From contig NZ_PVNP01000054.1 in the NCBI RefSeq assembly GCF_002993365.1, positions 20,180 to 84,179 on the forward strand: DNA of 64,000 bases, in the 5' to 3' direction. Shown here piece by piece: positions 18,690-26,940 of the stretch. This stretch comes from Marisediminitalea alba (GTDB taxonomy: Bacteria > Pseudomonadota > Gammaproteobacteria > Enterobacterales > Alteromonadaceae). Position numbers and translations under genes: made by a program. Each line of letters opens with the position of its first letter. The first letter of the stretch is position 1. Under the pieces are notes generated by a model. It ran no database searches. It was not told the origin of the DNA and saw only the letters and a list, made by a program, of their open reading frames with translations.

Positions 18690-20677
18690 TGCGAGTTAAT
18701 AAGCTTATTTATGAAGGAAGCAAGTATTTTTTCGAGTCTAAAGAGTTCGACGAAAATATCATCCTAATTGAGGGCGATAATGGAACAGGGAAAAGCACCT
18801 TTTGTAATTTGATTTATTTTGCATTGGGTGGAGAGGTTCCAATATTTCGAATAAATAATGATAAGCGCCACGATGAAATAACTTCTGATAGTGATAACTA
18901 TGTTGATCTTTATATCTCAATCAATGATGGCAGTTATTTACTAAGGCGCTACTTTGGAGATAATGAAGTAACAGTAATCCCCTATGAGCGGGTGGTTGAG
19001 AAGATATATTCAGAAGATAAAAATACTTTAATTGAAGAGAAGGTAAGATTTTCTCTTTCGGAAGATAAGACTGAAATATATCCCGTAAACAGAAGCAAAG
19101 ATTCATACGTTTTTTCTGACTGGATTCTCGAGAAATTGGAAATATCTGTGGTCGAGCTTTTTCATGGATATAATACATTTAAAATTAATATATCAGACTT
19201 GATGCGGCTGATTTATCACGATCAACAGCCGAACCCAGAGGGTATTTATAAAAAGCCAGATACTAATTCAACGTATGTTTCTGATTCTGAGTTGGTTCGA
19301 AAAGCTATTTTTGAACTCTTAGTTGGTAAAGCCTATTCTGATTACTACGACTCTATTGTCGAGGAAAAGAAGCTGTCGAGAGAGAAAAGCTTGGCTAAAG
19401 CGGTTGTGAATGAGTACACGCTTTTAGCCGACAAAATGCGAAAAAATGGCGGGGCTAAAAATGTCAGTTTTTTACAGAAAGAAATCTCTGATAAAGAGCA
19501 GCAAATTGACAAGTTGCATGATGCCAGACAGGCATTCAAGCGAAATCGAACTGGATCAAATACAATTAATCAAGATATTGAGTCGTGCAAATCAGAATTA
19601 ATTGATTGTGAACTTAGATTAAGCCGATTAAAAGAAAATCTGGTTTCAGCTCTTGATGAACGGTACAAATTAAACGTAGTTAGAAATGAATCTGCTTCAG
19701 AGATTAGACGTATTGAAAAAGTTATTTTTTCACACGATCATCTAAACCTTTTTACATCTGATACTTGTCCATACTGCTTAAGTCACGTGGATCGTGTGGA
19801 AGGGCATTGTGTTTGTGGCGCTTCGATAGAAGAAGAACAATATGAGAGGTTTTTCTACACATCAAAAGAGTATAAAGATATTCTGAAAACGAAACTTAAG
19901 GCACTGTCAACAATTAAAACCGCATATGATGATTGTGACTCTGAAGTTCAAGAGATTAAAAAAGAAATTGAGTTGATAGAGAAAAAGTCGGTGACTTTCC
20001 GTGAAAAGCTACAAGAAATGCTTGGGCGGGTCGATGAAATTGTTGACATTGAAAGCCTAAATGATATTGACGATAAAATATTGCAGCTTAGAGAAGATGT
20101 TGCGAATTTGAATCGATTGTTGGAGATTGAATCAAAGCTGGAACGTATCCAAAAAGATTTTGATCTGGTTAGCTCTAAAGCAAAAGACGCTGAGTTAAAG
20201 AGGAAAGGGCTTGAGATTAAAGCTCAACAGGATGTAACTTCGAAGGTAAATGCGTTTAGTAAAAAGTATGATGAGCTGATGAAAAATACTTTGCCTGATT
20301 GCAGATCGGCAAAGATTGCGCTTGATAACTATTTGCCTTCAATTAATGATGGTCTCTATCGAGAAACAAGTTCACTTGTTTCAATTCGAATGATGTACTT
20401 TATCACTCTCATGCATTTAGCTTTGTCTGATGAATCAGTGACATTCCCGCGCTTTTTACTTATTGACACACCTGAAACTGCCGGAATCGAATTAGAGTAT
20501 CTGATTAACTGTATTCGTCAGTTGGAAGAATTGAAAAATTATGGAACTGACTTTCAAGTTATCATTTCGACAGGTTTAAACAAGTATCCCGAGTCATTAA
20601 AGGACAATCGTGTACTCTTTATGCCCGATAAGCAGAAGGAACATATGCTCTTGAAGAAGAAGAGCCTTTCTAAGTAA
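18680..20677 (+). CDS. SMC/Rad50-like ABC ATPase (LmuB/DdmC-like)
   Basis: 665 residues. Walker A is IEGDNGTGKSTF near residues 30-41. A long coiled coil (about 220-540) is split by a zinc-hook-like apex (CPYC, then CVCG, near residues 362-380). Walker B with adjacent acidic residues is LLIDTPETAG near 593. This is the plan of the SMC sensor in Lamassu/DdmABC and ABC-3C systems, thought to detect foreign DNA or DNA ends and release the effector. The three genes overlap and would be one operon. It is inserted between traF and the conserved 235-aa gene, a known hotspot. AT-rich, so probably acquired separately from the ICE core. Confidence 0.75.
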   Translation: MGLMRVNKLIYEGSKYFFESKEFDENIILIEGDNGTGKSTFCNLIYFALGGEVPIFRINNDKRHDEITSDSDNYVDLYISINDGSYLLRRYFGDNEVTVIPYERVVEKIYSEDKNTLIEEKVRFSLSEDKTEIYPVNRSKDSYVFSDWILEKLEISVVELFHGYNTFKINISDLMRLIYHDQQPNPEGIYKKPDTNSTYVSDSELVRKAIFELLVGKAYSDYYDSIVEEKKLSREKSLAKAVVNEYTLLADKMRKNGGAKNVSFLQKEISDKEQQIDKLHDARQAFKRNRTGSNTINQDIESCKSELIDCELRLSRLKENLVSALDERYKLNVVRNESASEIRRIEKVIFSHDHLNLFTSDTCPYCLSHVDRVEGHCVCGASIEEEQYERFFYTSKEYKDILKTKLKALSTIKTAYDDCDSEVQEIKKEIELIEKKSVTFREKLQEMLGRVDEIVDIESLNDIDDKILQLREDVANLNRLLEIESKLERIQKDFDLVSSKAKDAELKRKGLEIKAQQDVTSKVNAFSKKYDELMKNTLPDCRSAKIALDNYLPSINDGLYRETSSLVSIRMMYFITLMHLALSDESVTFPRFLLIDTPETAGIELEYLINCIRQLEELKNYGTDFQVIISTGLNKYPESLKDNRVLFMPDKQKEHMLLKKKSLSK

Positions 20678-20779
20678 TAACGTCAAGCAATTTAGATTCA
20701 ACTAGTTAGTATGATTAGTTACTGAAGTTCTGCTATCGGCACGTAAGTAATATTCAGAAATTTTGAATACTACATTAAC

Positions 20780-21487
20780 TCACTTTACTGCAAAAACCGT
20801 AACCAACGTTTTAATTGAGTCACCCGGAACCATAACAAAGTGCATTTTGCTACCAACATGCTGCCATAACTCGGCCTCTTGTGCATATTTTTTGGCTTTT
20901 TGGATAGTGACCCTTTCAGGTAACTGGGCTTTAGTTAGCGCAGAACATAGCAGCTTTGTGCACAAAGCCTTCCAAGGATGCTTGGGCACTCCATCAGAAA
21001 GCCGTTCCACAAATCTTTCAAGCGCGTGACGAGTCACCACGACAGGTCCAATGTTCGGAACGTTGATGACCTCATCGATTTCTCTCACTGTAGTATTATC
21101 GACGCTGTATTCTTCGAAGGAATGTGAGAGCCAATCGTCCCGCTTCTCTACCGAGATCTGTGCTTCCTGGTAGCGGGTGAGCAAGAACCTGGTCAGGCTG
21201 TAAAGTGAATGCTGAGTTGAGCGTTTTTTCTGTAACTTTTTGATAGCTCCTTTACTGACCCGGATTTGAAGCCCATTACCGCTTCGGTTACTCCCCATCA
21301 CCTCTTTCACTGACAGTAGGTGATGAATCGCATAGAGCTCAGCTGCAATTGGCTTTTGCTGCTCAGCTAGCTTGTCGTATTGCTCACCTAAATCGACCTT
21401 TAGTTCGCCTCCTCTTCGAAGGCCGGTCTTCCAGTAAACCGTAAACTCACCATCAATCTGCTTTGTTAACAGGGTTAATACCATCAT
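20780..21487 (-). CDS. Conserved ICE protein of unknown function (s073 position)
   Basis: 235 residues with no motif I can assign. A segment PIAAELYAIHHLL faintly recalls the RNase H family but the metal-binding acids are not evident. The C-terminal part (RHALERFVERLSDG...MHFVMVPGDSIKTLVTVF) looks like a compact alpha/beta domain. It marks the border between the traF-side hotspot and the conserved recombination block, the place of SXT s073. A strong ribosome site (AGGAG) precedes the ATG at 21487. A terminator separates it from the primase-like gene upstream. Confidence 0.7.
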   Translation of the reverse strand: MMVLTLLTKQIDGEFTVYWKTGLRRGGELKVDLGEQYDKLAEQQKPIAAELYAIHHLLSVKEVMGSNRSGNGLQIRVSKGAIKKLQKKRSTQHSLYSLTRFLLTRYQEAQISVEKRDDWLSHSFEEYSVDNTTVREIDEVINVPNIGPVVVTRHALERFVERLSDGVPKHPWKALCTKLLCSALTKAQLPERVTIQKAKKYAQEAELWQHVGSKMHFVMVPGDSIKTLVTVFAVK

Positions 21488-21550
21488 GTTTGTTTCTCCT
21501 ATTGGTTATCTTTTTTCCATTCTCCATGTTTTTTCAAATATGCAAGGCGC

Positions 21551-21573
21551 AAAAAAAGGGGCCGAAGCCCCTT
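21551..21573 (-). terminator. Intrinsic terminator after the primase-like gene
   Basis: On the minus strand AAGGGGC, TTCG tetraloop, GCCCCTT, then seven T (21557-21551). The stem begins four bases after the stop of the upstream gene. This is a textbook rho-independent terminator closing the leftward block before the 235-aa gene. Confidence 0.9.
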
Positions 21574-21576
21574 GGA

Positions 21577-22650
21577 TCAGATATGAACTTTCGGAAAGCC
21601 CATGGCACCGTATACATTCAGCACATCATTCCAATCCCAACTTTTCACGCCGAGTGACGTTGGTATCGGGGGGATCAGGACTTGTGTCAGAATGCCTTTT
21701 TGCCAGGCTTTTTTCTTGAGTTCATTCGCTGCATTCAGGCCGGTCTCAGAGAGATCGTGATCTGCCCAGATGTACAGCATTTTCACATTACTTGGTGGTT
21801 CAAATCTAGCCAGTAGCGTTGCATTCACAACCGACCAACATGTTTGTCCCGTAGCTCTGGTAACCGCTAAAGCTGTTTCGATGCCTTCAGAAACACCTAA
21901 TACCTCACCAGGCTCACCTATAGGAATGGCACCACCTGTGATTGTTCTGTCACTTGGTATCGGCATCATCTTTTTAGGCTTTTCAACCGGCGCTTTGAAT
22001 CCATCTTCACTTAGGTAGATCCGATGAAACGTGGCCGAACGCCCTTGCTGAGTAACGATTTTACCTAGCAGCGCTGGGTAGCTATCGATAAACAAGCCAT
22101 CTTCATCATGGTAAGGCAAGTTTGGATGATACCTCAGCACCGAATCCCATTCAGGACGAAGCCGGGTAACAATGCCACGACGATGCATGTAGTTCCAAAC
22201 TGGTTGCGCACGAGTATCTGTAAGAGAAAACGTTTCTCCCCAAGTTTGATTCAAGCGATGGATAATCGCTTTGTCCTCGTCCTGCTTTCTAGCCTTCCAA
22301 TCAACTGCGTTACTCGGTATTGGCCGAATAGGCGCTTGTATTTGTCCGGGTTGAATACCAAGAACCTGGCCGATTGCTTCAATAGACTGAGCAAAGTTCC
22401 ACCCATTAATCCAAGACAACAGTTCAAAGCCATCATGAAAGATACCGCAGGTATTACAAACGCCACCACCGGTATATTCAGCATCTTTGAACAGCCTAAA
22501 GCCATCACGACCGCCATGAACAGGACAAGCCACATGACGACCTTTTCGAGCAATAGCGGCATCAAGTTCTGGCACCAATGCCGCCAAGACTTGAAGCCAT
22601 TGGCCCTTGAGATATGGCCTTACTGTGTCAATTTGTAAAGGTAACGCCAT
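21577..22650 (-). CDS. Primase-like zinc-finger/Toprim protein
   Basis: 357 residues. The N-terminal zinc finger of the CHC2 type is seen as CPVH...CNTC (residues about 42-69), followed by helical linker sequence. The Toprim domain shows EGIETALA (the Toprim glutamate) and WADHD (the Toprim D-x-D) near 240-290. This is the plan of plasmid and phage primases. It should make RNA primers for ICE DNA, perhaps for complementary-strand synthesis after transfer, which is inference. Its ribosome site AAGGAGG is exposed, unlike most neighbours, but two hairpins lie upstream (22672-22736). Confidence 0.8.
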   Translation of the reverse strand: MALPLQIDTVRPYLKGQWLQVLAALVPELDAAIARKGRHVACPVHGGRDGFRLFKDAEYTGGGVCNTCGIFHDGFELLSWINGWNFAQSIEAIGQVLGIQPGQIQAPIRPIPSNAVDWKARKQDEDKAIIHRLNQTWGETFSLTDTRAQPVWNYMHRRGIVTRLRPEWDSVLRYHPNLPYHDEDGLFIDSYPALLGKIVTQQGRSATFHRIYLSEDGFKAPVEKPKKMMPIPSDRTITGGAIPIGEPGEVLGVSEGIETALAVTRATGQTCWSVVNATLLARFEPPSNVKMLYIWADHDLSETGLNAANELKKKAWQKGILTQVLIPPIPTSLGVKSWDWNDVLNVYGAMGFPKVHI

Positions 22651-22671
22651 ATAACCTCCTTAAGTAAAATG

Positions 22672-22736
22672 CCGACTCCTACCACAGGTGGTAAAAGTCA
22701 GCTTAGGACCTGCATTAGCCGTTTGGTTAATGCAGG
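22672..22736 (-). promoter_or_regulatory. Two hairpins upstream of the primase-like gene
   Basis: On the minus strand a 9-bp perfect hairpin (CCTGCATTA at 22736-22728 with TAATGCAGG at 22717-22709) is followed by a long stem (CTGACTTTTACCAC with GTGGTAGGAGTCGG, about 12-14 bp including G-U pairs, 22701-22672). The second stem holds a GGAG but the likely ribosome site (AAGGAGG) lies beyond it and is free. It resembles the two-hairpin leaders of the neighbouring genes without hiding the ribosome site. Confidence 0.6.
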
Positions 22737-22740
22737 AACG

Positions 22741-23082
22741 TTAGTCAAGCTGGATACCATGTCGTCTTAATAGCCACATGATGGAATCACGAAGCACATC
22801 AGGATCGACAACCGCAGCCATCGCGCAAACACGAAAGCAAAATGGCGCTATTTCGTCATTTTGAATCCACGACAACACATCCTTGCGCAACCGAGTACTG
22901 ACACGACCGTCCAGCAACACACGGATCGCATCCAAAAGAATGCCTTCGCGTAACTGCCAGATTTCTGTGTCAGACCAAGTGACAGGGGCATCATCAAACT
23001 CAAATAGAAATTCGAGCTGTGCTGATGTGTGCTGATGGGACTGCTTTTGTGATGAAGGAGAATGGGCAATGCGCCCATTCAT
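22741..23082 (-). CDS. Conserved small protein, unknown function
   Basis: 113 residues, mostly helical in appearance (WQLREGILLDAIRVLLDGRVSTRLRKDVLSWI). No motif recognised. Its ATG at 23082 overlaps the radC stop (TAATG) and there is no ribosome site of its own, so it is translated by coupling to radC. The pairing with radC suggests a DNA-processing accessory role, which is inference. Confidence 0.65.
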   Translation of the reverse strand: MNGRIAHSPSSQKQSHQHTSAQLEFLFEFDDAPVTWSDTEIWQLREGILLDAIRVLLDGRVSTRLRKDVLSWIQNDEIAPFCFRVCAMAAVVDPDVLRDSIMWLLRRHGIQLD

Positions 23083-23579
23083 TAAAGATAACCGCGTTCG
23101 GCAAGCGAAACGCAGCCCTCGGATGCGACCACGACATGGTCAAGCGTTCGAATATCAACAAGTGACAAGGCGTCACGGAGTCGATGAGTGATGCGTTTAT
23201 CAGCTTCACTGGGTTCAGGATCACCCGATGGATGGTTATGAACCATTATCACTGCTGCCGCATTAAGTTCTAGCGCACGCTTTGTTACTTCCCTTGGATA
23301 CACGCTCGCCGCATCTAAAGTGCCTTTGAATAGCTCTTCAAATCGAATAACGCGATGCTTTGTATCAAGAAACAGCACGCCAAAGACTTCGTGCTCATAC
23401 TCGTGCATCAGTGTTTGCAGGTATGAGAACGCCGACGATGGCTGTTCAATTTTGCGACCTTTACTCAATCGACCACGGGCAAGCTTGAGCGCCATATCTA
23501 ATATATCCGCTTCAGTCACTTGCTCAGGAACGATGTAAGTACCGGCTTCTTCGCCAGCTAAGAACTTTCTGTTTTTCAT
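23082..23579 (-). CDS. radC: RadC-like JAB/MPN-domain protein
   Basis: 165 residues from ATG 23579. The JAB metal site is seen as HNHPSGDPEPSEAD near the middle of the protein, with the upstream glutamate in RFEELF. The short form without the N-terminal helix-hairpin-helix region is common on mobile elements. RadC function is still debated; a role in DNA repair or in processing DNA ends has been proposed. I moved the start from 23612 to 23579 because GGAG lies just upstream and the extra residues would run through the leader hairpin. Its ribosome site is inside a hairpin. Confidence 0.9.
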   Translation of the reverse strand: MKNRKFLAGEEAGTYIVPEQVTEADILDMALKLARGRLSKGRKIEQPSSAFSYLQTLMHEYEHEVFGVLFLDTKHRVIRFEELFKGTLDAASVYPREVTKRALELNAAAVIMVHNHPSGDPEPSEADKRITHRLRDALSLVDIRTLDHVVVASEGCVSLAERGYL

Positions 23580-23644
23580 AGGAGTCTCCAAAAAAAACGG
23601 AGACGAACCCATGCCCTGACGGGGACGGAATCGTCCCCGCAGGG
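23580..23644 (-). promoter_or_regulatory. Two-hairpin leader of radC
   Basis: Distal hairpin at 23644-23614 (CCCTGCGGGGAC with GTCCCCGTCAGGG), then proximal hairpin GTCTCC (23604-23599), a loop containing eight T, GGAGAC (23589-23584). The GGAG ribosome site is the 3' arm of the proximal stem. Member of the repeated leader family found at nine genes here. Confidence 0.8.
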
Positions 23645-23661
23645 TGGTAAAGTTGATGTGG

Positions 23662-25317
23662 TTACTGAATTAACAGTTGTTGTGTTACTTCGAATAACTC
23701 ACGCTTCAGATCTTTGACGTCGTTAATCACGATGCTTTGAGGAAAGAATTTCTCAACACTGCGTGTTTGAATCCCGATCCCCAGCAGCTCAAAGCCACTT
23801 CGTCTGCAACGGTCAACAATGTCATGCGTAGCAGCCCAATCATCTGGGTCACCATCGGTTAGCACTATCATTAGCTTTCGCTTCTGTTTTTGTGCCAACA
23901 AACTGTTTGCCGCAAACCACATAGCTTGTGCCATAGGCGTACAACCTCGTGGTTTTTGGTCAAAACAGGCGGCCCGATGTCGAACCGATTGCTTGGGCAA
24001 TAACGCGATAGAAACTTCCTGATGAATACCAGGAAAATAACTGACCGCAGGTACAACACCCGGTATACCTTCCAATGCCATGGCCAAAGCCAAAGCAGCT
24101 TCATTGGCAACATGAAAGTACTTGCGATTACCTTCGCCAATGGGTTTACCCATTGAGCCCGATATATCGACAAGCAAGTGAACAGCAGCATTGGGCGCAA
24201 TGCGCGGCTGCCTTTGAATAAACAATCTCGACTCACCTGCTTGGGAAGCGGCAAGACGATGGGTTGCAACTCGAAGACCGTGCCGTTTGGCATGATTCCG
24301 ATTGTCCTGACTGGACTGAACCATACCTCTAAGTCGGGCTCGAATTTGAGCCGACTCAGACGCCGATAAGGTCAAGATGGCCTCATCACCCAACATAGCT
24401 TGCTCTGCTTGGGGCAAACTGAGTGGAGTGACGCCCTGATGTCCTTCAGCTTGTTCCGACAACACTTCTGCCACTTGTGCAAAGGTATCGGGTTCAAACT
24501 GAGCGGCACTGGCCTCTAAGGCTTGTCGCAAATTGTCAGCTTGATCAGAGTTATCTGAATCACCCGTTTCAGCAAAATCCCCCGTTGCAGACGAATCTGT
24601 TTCTGGGGTTTGACTATCACTACTGTTATTGCTGTCATTACTCGCATCTTGTCCAATGTCATTACCGCTATCAGCATCCGACTCATCCTGTGGTGGACGA
24701 GATTCTTCTTCCAACATGGCAACGATGGCATCGACAAGTTTCAGCACTTCACCTGTAGACCCTAAGCTAGGCACTGCTGTCAGCATGGCGCTTAACCGGC
24801 TCATCGCTGCGGCAGGAAAGAGTTGTCTCACTCTTTCATCAATCGCTTGATACAAAGGCGTCAGCGCTTTCTGGCCCAGAAAATGGCATCTCAAGCGGAA
24901 CAACAACCATGCTTGCAAGTTAGATGCAGGCTCAAGCTGTTCAGGTACACACATTTGCTGTGTGTCCACCATGTACTCAATCACTTGCGAAATACTGCGC
25001 CTGGTTCCGGGGTAATCCTTTGCCAATTCGTTTTCAATGCGAACATCCTCAATGATATTGAGAAGTGCCTTACGGATCGGTTTGGACAACGCCTTCTGCA
25101 CCATGTCAAAATTAGTATGGCGAATATGCGCCGCTTCATGAGCCAGGTAACCCCAAGCTATCTGTTGATAGTGTGGGTCGTCTGGGTTTGCTGTTGGGAT
25201 CACAATCCGCTCACCATCGGTAAACGCATCTTGTCCTTGAATAAGCACCTTCACACCAAACTTTTCGCCATAAGCGGCGGCAACGATTGGCAGTGCATTT
25301 TTTAATGGATGATTCAT
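23662..25317 (-). CDS. CobT-like VWA protein with HExxH motif
   Basis: 551 residues. N-terminal part has HEAAHIRHTNFD (HExxH, residues about 55-59), typical of the CobT/VWA family in which metal binding is possible. The middle (about 205-260) is an acidic S/D/N-rich linker. The C-terminal VWA domain shows the MIDAS motif DISGSMGK near residue 385 and LTDGDPDD near 505. With the CobS-like AAA ATPase at 27708 it forms a MoxR/VWA pair, a remodelling chaperone plan. It is not evidence for cobalamin synthesis, since no other cob gene is near. Its target on the ICE is unknown. Confidence 0.85.
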   Translation of the reverse strand: MNHPLKNALPIVAAAYGEKFGVKVLIQGQDAFTDGERIVIPTANPDDPHYQQIAWGYLAHEAAHIRHTNFDMVQKALSKPIRKALLNIIEDVRIENELAKDYPGTRRSISQVIEYMVDTQQMCVPEQLEPASNLQAWLLFRLRCHFLGQKALTPLYQAIDERVRQLFPAAAMSRLSAMLTAVPSLGSTGEVLKLVDAIVAMLEEESRPPQDESDADSGNDIGQDASNDSNNSSDSQTPETDSSATGDFAETGDSDNSDQADNLRQALEASAAQFEPDTFAQVAEVLSEQAEGHQGVTPLSLPQAEQAMLGDEAILTLSASESAQIRARLRGMVQSSQDNRNHAKRHGLRVATHRLAASQAGESRLFIQRQPRIAPNAAVHLLVDISGSMGKPIGEGNRKYFHVANEAALALAMALEGIPGVVPAVSYFPGIHQEVSIALLPKQSVRHRAACFDQKPRGCTPMAQAMWFAANSLLAQKQKRKLMIVLTDGDPDDWAATHDIVDRCRRSGFELLGIGIQTRSVEKFFPQSIVINDVKDLKRELFEVTQQLLIQ

Positions 25318-25375
25318 GGGAGTCTCCTAATCATCAGGGGGAATACTCCCTCAGCGGGAGTGTTTCCCCGCTGGG
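25318..25375 (-). promoter_or_regulatory. Two-hairpin leader of the cobT-like gene
   Basis: Distal hairpin: CCCAGCGGG at 25375-25367 with CCCGCTG at 25358-25352 and a GGG extension. Proximal: GGGAGT (25350-25345) with ACTCCC (25323-25318), which directly abuts the ATG and encloses the AGGAG ribosome site in its loop. Member of the repeated leader family. Confidence 0.72.
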
Positions 25376-25386
25376 AATGTGGGTGT

Positions 25387-25827
25387 TTAAACCTGTGCTT
25401 TTAGCTTATCCAGGTCGTATTTTTGACCTAGCCAAGCCACCAATTGAGCTGGACTTTCATGCTGCTCAAATGACGTTTTAAACTGGTCTAAACTCAGGAT
25501 GTCATCCAATGTCAGACCGTACTGGTCTTGTAACTGAGTAGACACCTCGTGTTGATATTGCAGCCAAGCTCGCTCATGAGCGGTTTGCTGCAATGCCATG
25601 TTTGGAACAAATACCATGGCCGTTACCCAAGCTCCTTGTGCGTCCGCATCTGCGATCAGCACTGGGTTCTCGGGGATCACGACACTATGTGTTGAGTACG
25701 ACCGTTGTACTAACGTTCGACAACACGCCACTTCTGGTATCGATTCACTTTCAACAGCATCAGTCACACCACGAAAATGTGCTTCAAACTGGTTCAGTTG
25801 GCTGGGGTTATGGATGGTTGGTTGCAT
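25387..25827 (-). CDS. Conserved ICE protein, unknown function
   Basis: 146 residues, no motif recognised. It lies between the DUF3150-like gene and the cobT-like gene, each with its own leader, so it is part of the same block. The sequence is soluble and mixed alpha/beta (SHVV-like strands mid-protein, then helices LQDQYGLTLDDILSLDQFKTSF and AQLVAWLGQKYDLDKL). The start at ATG 25827 has AGAGGA as ribosome site, located inside a hairpin. Confidence 0.7.
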   Translation of the reverse strand: MQPTIHNPSQLNQFEAHFRGVTDAVESESIPEVACCRTLVQRSYSTHSVVIPENPVLIADADAQGAWVTAMVFVPNMALQQTAHERAWLQYQHEVSTQLQDQYGLTLDDILSLDQFKTSFEQHESPAQLVAWLGQKYDLDKLKAQV

Positions 25828-25885
25828 AATTTCCTCTTACATAGTTCAGAGGACATGCTCCCTTCAGGGCAACATGCCCTCAAGG
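25828..25885 (-). promoter_or_regulatory. Two-hairpin leader of the 146-aa gene
   Basis: Distal hairpin: CCTTGAGGGC (25885-25876) with GCCCTGAAGG (25870-25861), one mismatch. Proximal: TCCTCT (25853-25848) with AGAGGA (25837-25832). The 3' arm AGAGGA is the ribosome site of the gene starting at 25827. Member of the repeated leader family. Confidence 0.8.
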
Positions 25886-25888
25886 ACG

Positions 25889-26842
25889 TTAGAAATAAAA
25901 CGAGTTTGGTACAGTCGAACCAAGGTTTGGTCTGACGGTTGGTTGGGGTATTGCACGCAAGTTATCTGCCTGAGCAGATACTGGCTGTGCGGGTTTAGGT
26001 TCAGGTTTGGGCATCAGTTGCCTGATATCCAATTGACCTTCACCGTGCATTCTCATCTTGTCTGGATCAGACAAAATTAAAATGGTCGCCATCAGTTCGT
26101 GATAGAGATTGTCTGTCACAGGGCCGGTCTTCGGCAGACGAACAAATAAATTGTCCATCGCTTCAACCATCGGCTGAACTCGATGATCTAGGAATGACAA
26201 ACCATCCAACTTGTCTCTTAACCGTTTGAGAGGATTAAGGGCTCGCTGGCTGATTTGATTCTTACCTGCAACGGAACGTTCAAACAGTTCATTGGCATCA
26301 CGAGCCACCTCCCTAAAAAGGGTGTGTCCCATACCATTGACCTTGTCATCTAAGCCACCAGCTTGGTCAGCCGGTTGCATTCGATAGATGGCATAATCGA
26401 ACTGAAGCCGTTGTTCCACGTCTTCGATGGGTGATAATGCACGTCGGATTGCATCTGCAAATTCCGGGTGTTTTGCAACCCAGTCAAAAGTCACCTGATC
26501 ATAGTTGTCCAAGAACAACTGCTTGCACTGCGCAAACTCCTGACCGATCCGGTCAAGCTCAGGAACAATCTGATCAATTCGGTCTTCAGGGACGGCATAG
26601 CCACCTAAAAACCGCACACCGACTTGCTCACACAACCGCTGCGCTTCTTTCTTAAGCCTTTCAAAGTTCGCCAATGCCTCAGGGTCGCAAATTTTTTTAC
26701 TCCCTAAGCTGGCAACATCCTTCGGTGGAAGTTGGCTGCCATTGGCTAGTCTGAAATCTTCAGGCCTTAGTTTTTTTCTACCGCTCCAGATGGAACAGTC
26801 GATGTGACAAATCAAAAGTTTGTCGAGGGTTTGAATACTCAT
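25889..26842 (-). CDS. DUF3150-like protein
   Basis: 317 residues. A DUF3150-like protein usually encoded beside a MoxR/CobS ATPase and a CobT/VWA protein, as here. The N-terminal part (LDKLLICHIDCSIWSGRKKLRPEDFRL) is the recognisable start. The middle is helical and the last 50 residues are a proline-rich tail (MPKPEPKPAQPVSAQADNL) ending in NSFYF. The very C-terminus is almost the same as that of Exo (SSFYF). Function unknown; likely a partner of the AAA/VWA pair. Confidence 0.75.
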   Translation of the reverse strand: MSIQTLDKLLICHIDCSIWSGRKKLRPEDFRLANGSQLPPKDVASLGSKKICDPEALANFERLKKEAQRLCEQVGVRFLGGYAVPEDRIDQIVPELDRIGQEFAQCKQLFLDNYDQVTFDWVAKHPEFADAIRRALSPIEDVEQRLQFDYAIYRMQPADQAGGLDDKVNGMGHTLFREVARDANELFERSVAGKNQISQRALNPLKRLRDKLDGLSFLDHRVQPMVEAMDNLFVRLPKTGPVTDNLYHELMATILILSDPDKMRMHGEGQLDIRQLMPKPEPKPAQPVSAQADNLRAIPQPTVRPNLGSTVPNSFYF

Positions 26843-26905
26843 AGTGCATCCTCATGCGAGATGGGGACGCACCACTCCCAGCAGGAGCAATGGCCCCCGT
26901 TTGGG
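26843..26905 (-). promoter_or_regulatory. Two-hairpin leader of the DUF3150-like gene
   Basis: Distal hairpin at 26905-26877 (CCCA..CGGGGGC with GCTCCTG..TGGG, including G-U pairs). Proximal: GTGCGTCC (26872-26865) with GGATGCAC (26851-26844), 8 bp with one G-U. The ribosome site GAGGA (26853-26849) is largely in the 3' arm. Member of the repeated leader family. Confidence 0.75.
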
Positions 26906-26940
26906 TGGTAGTAGTTGACGCGCTAATGGCAACATCACTA

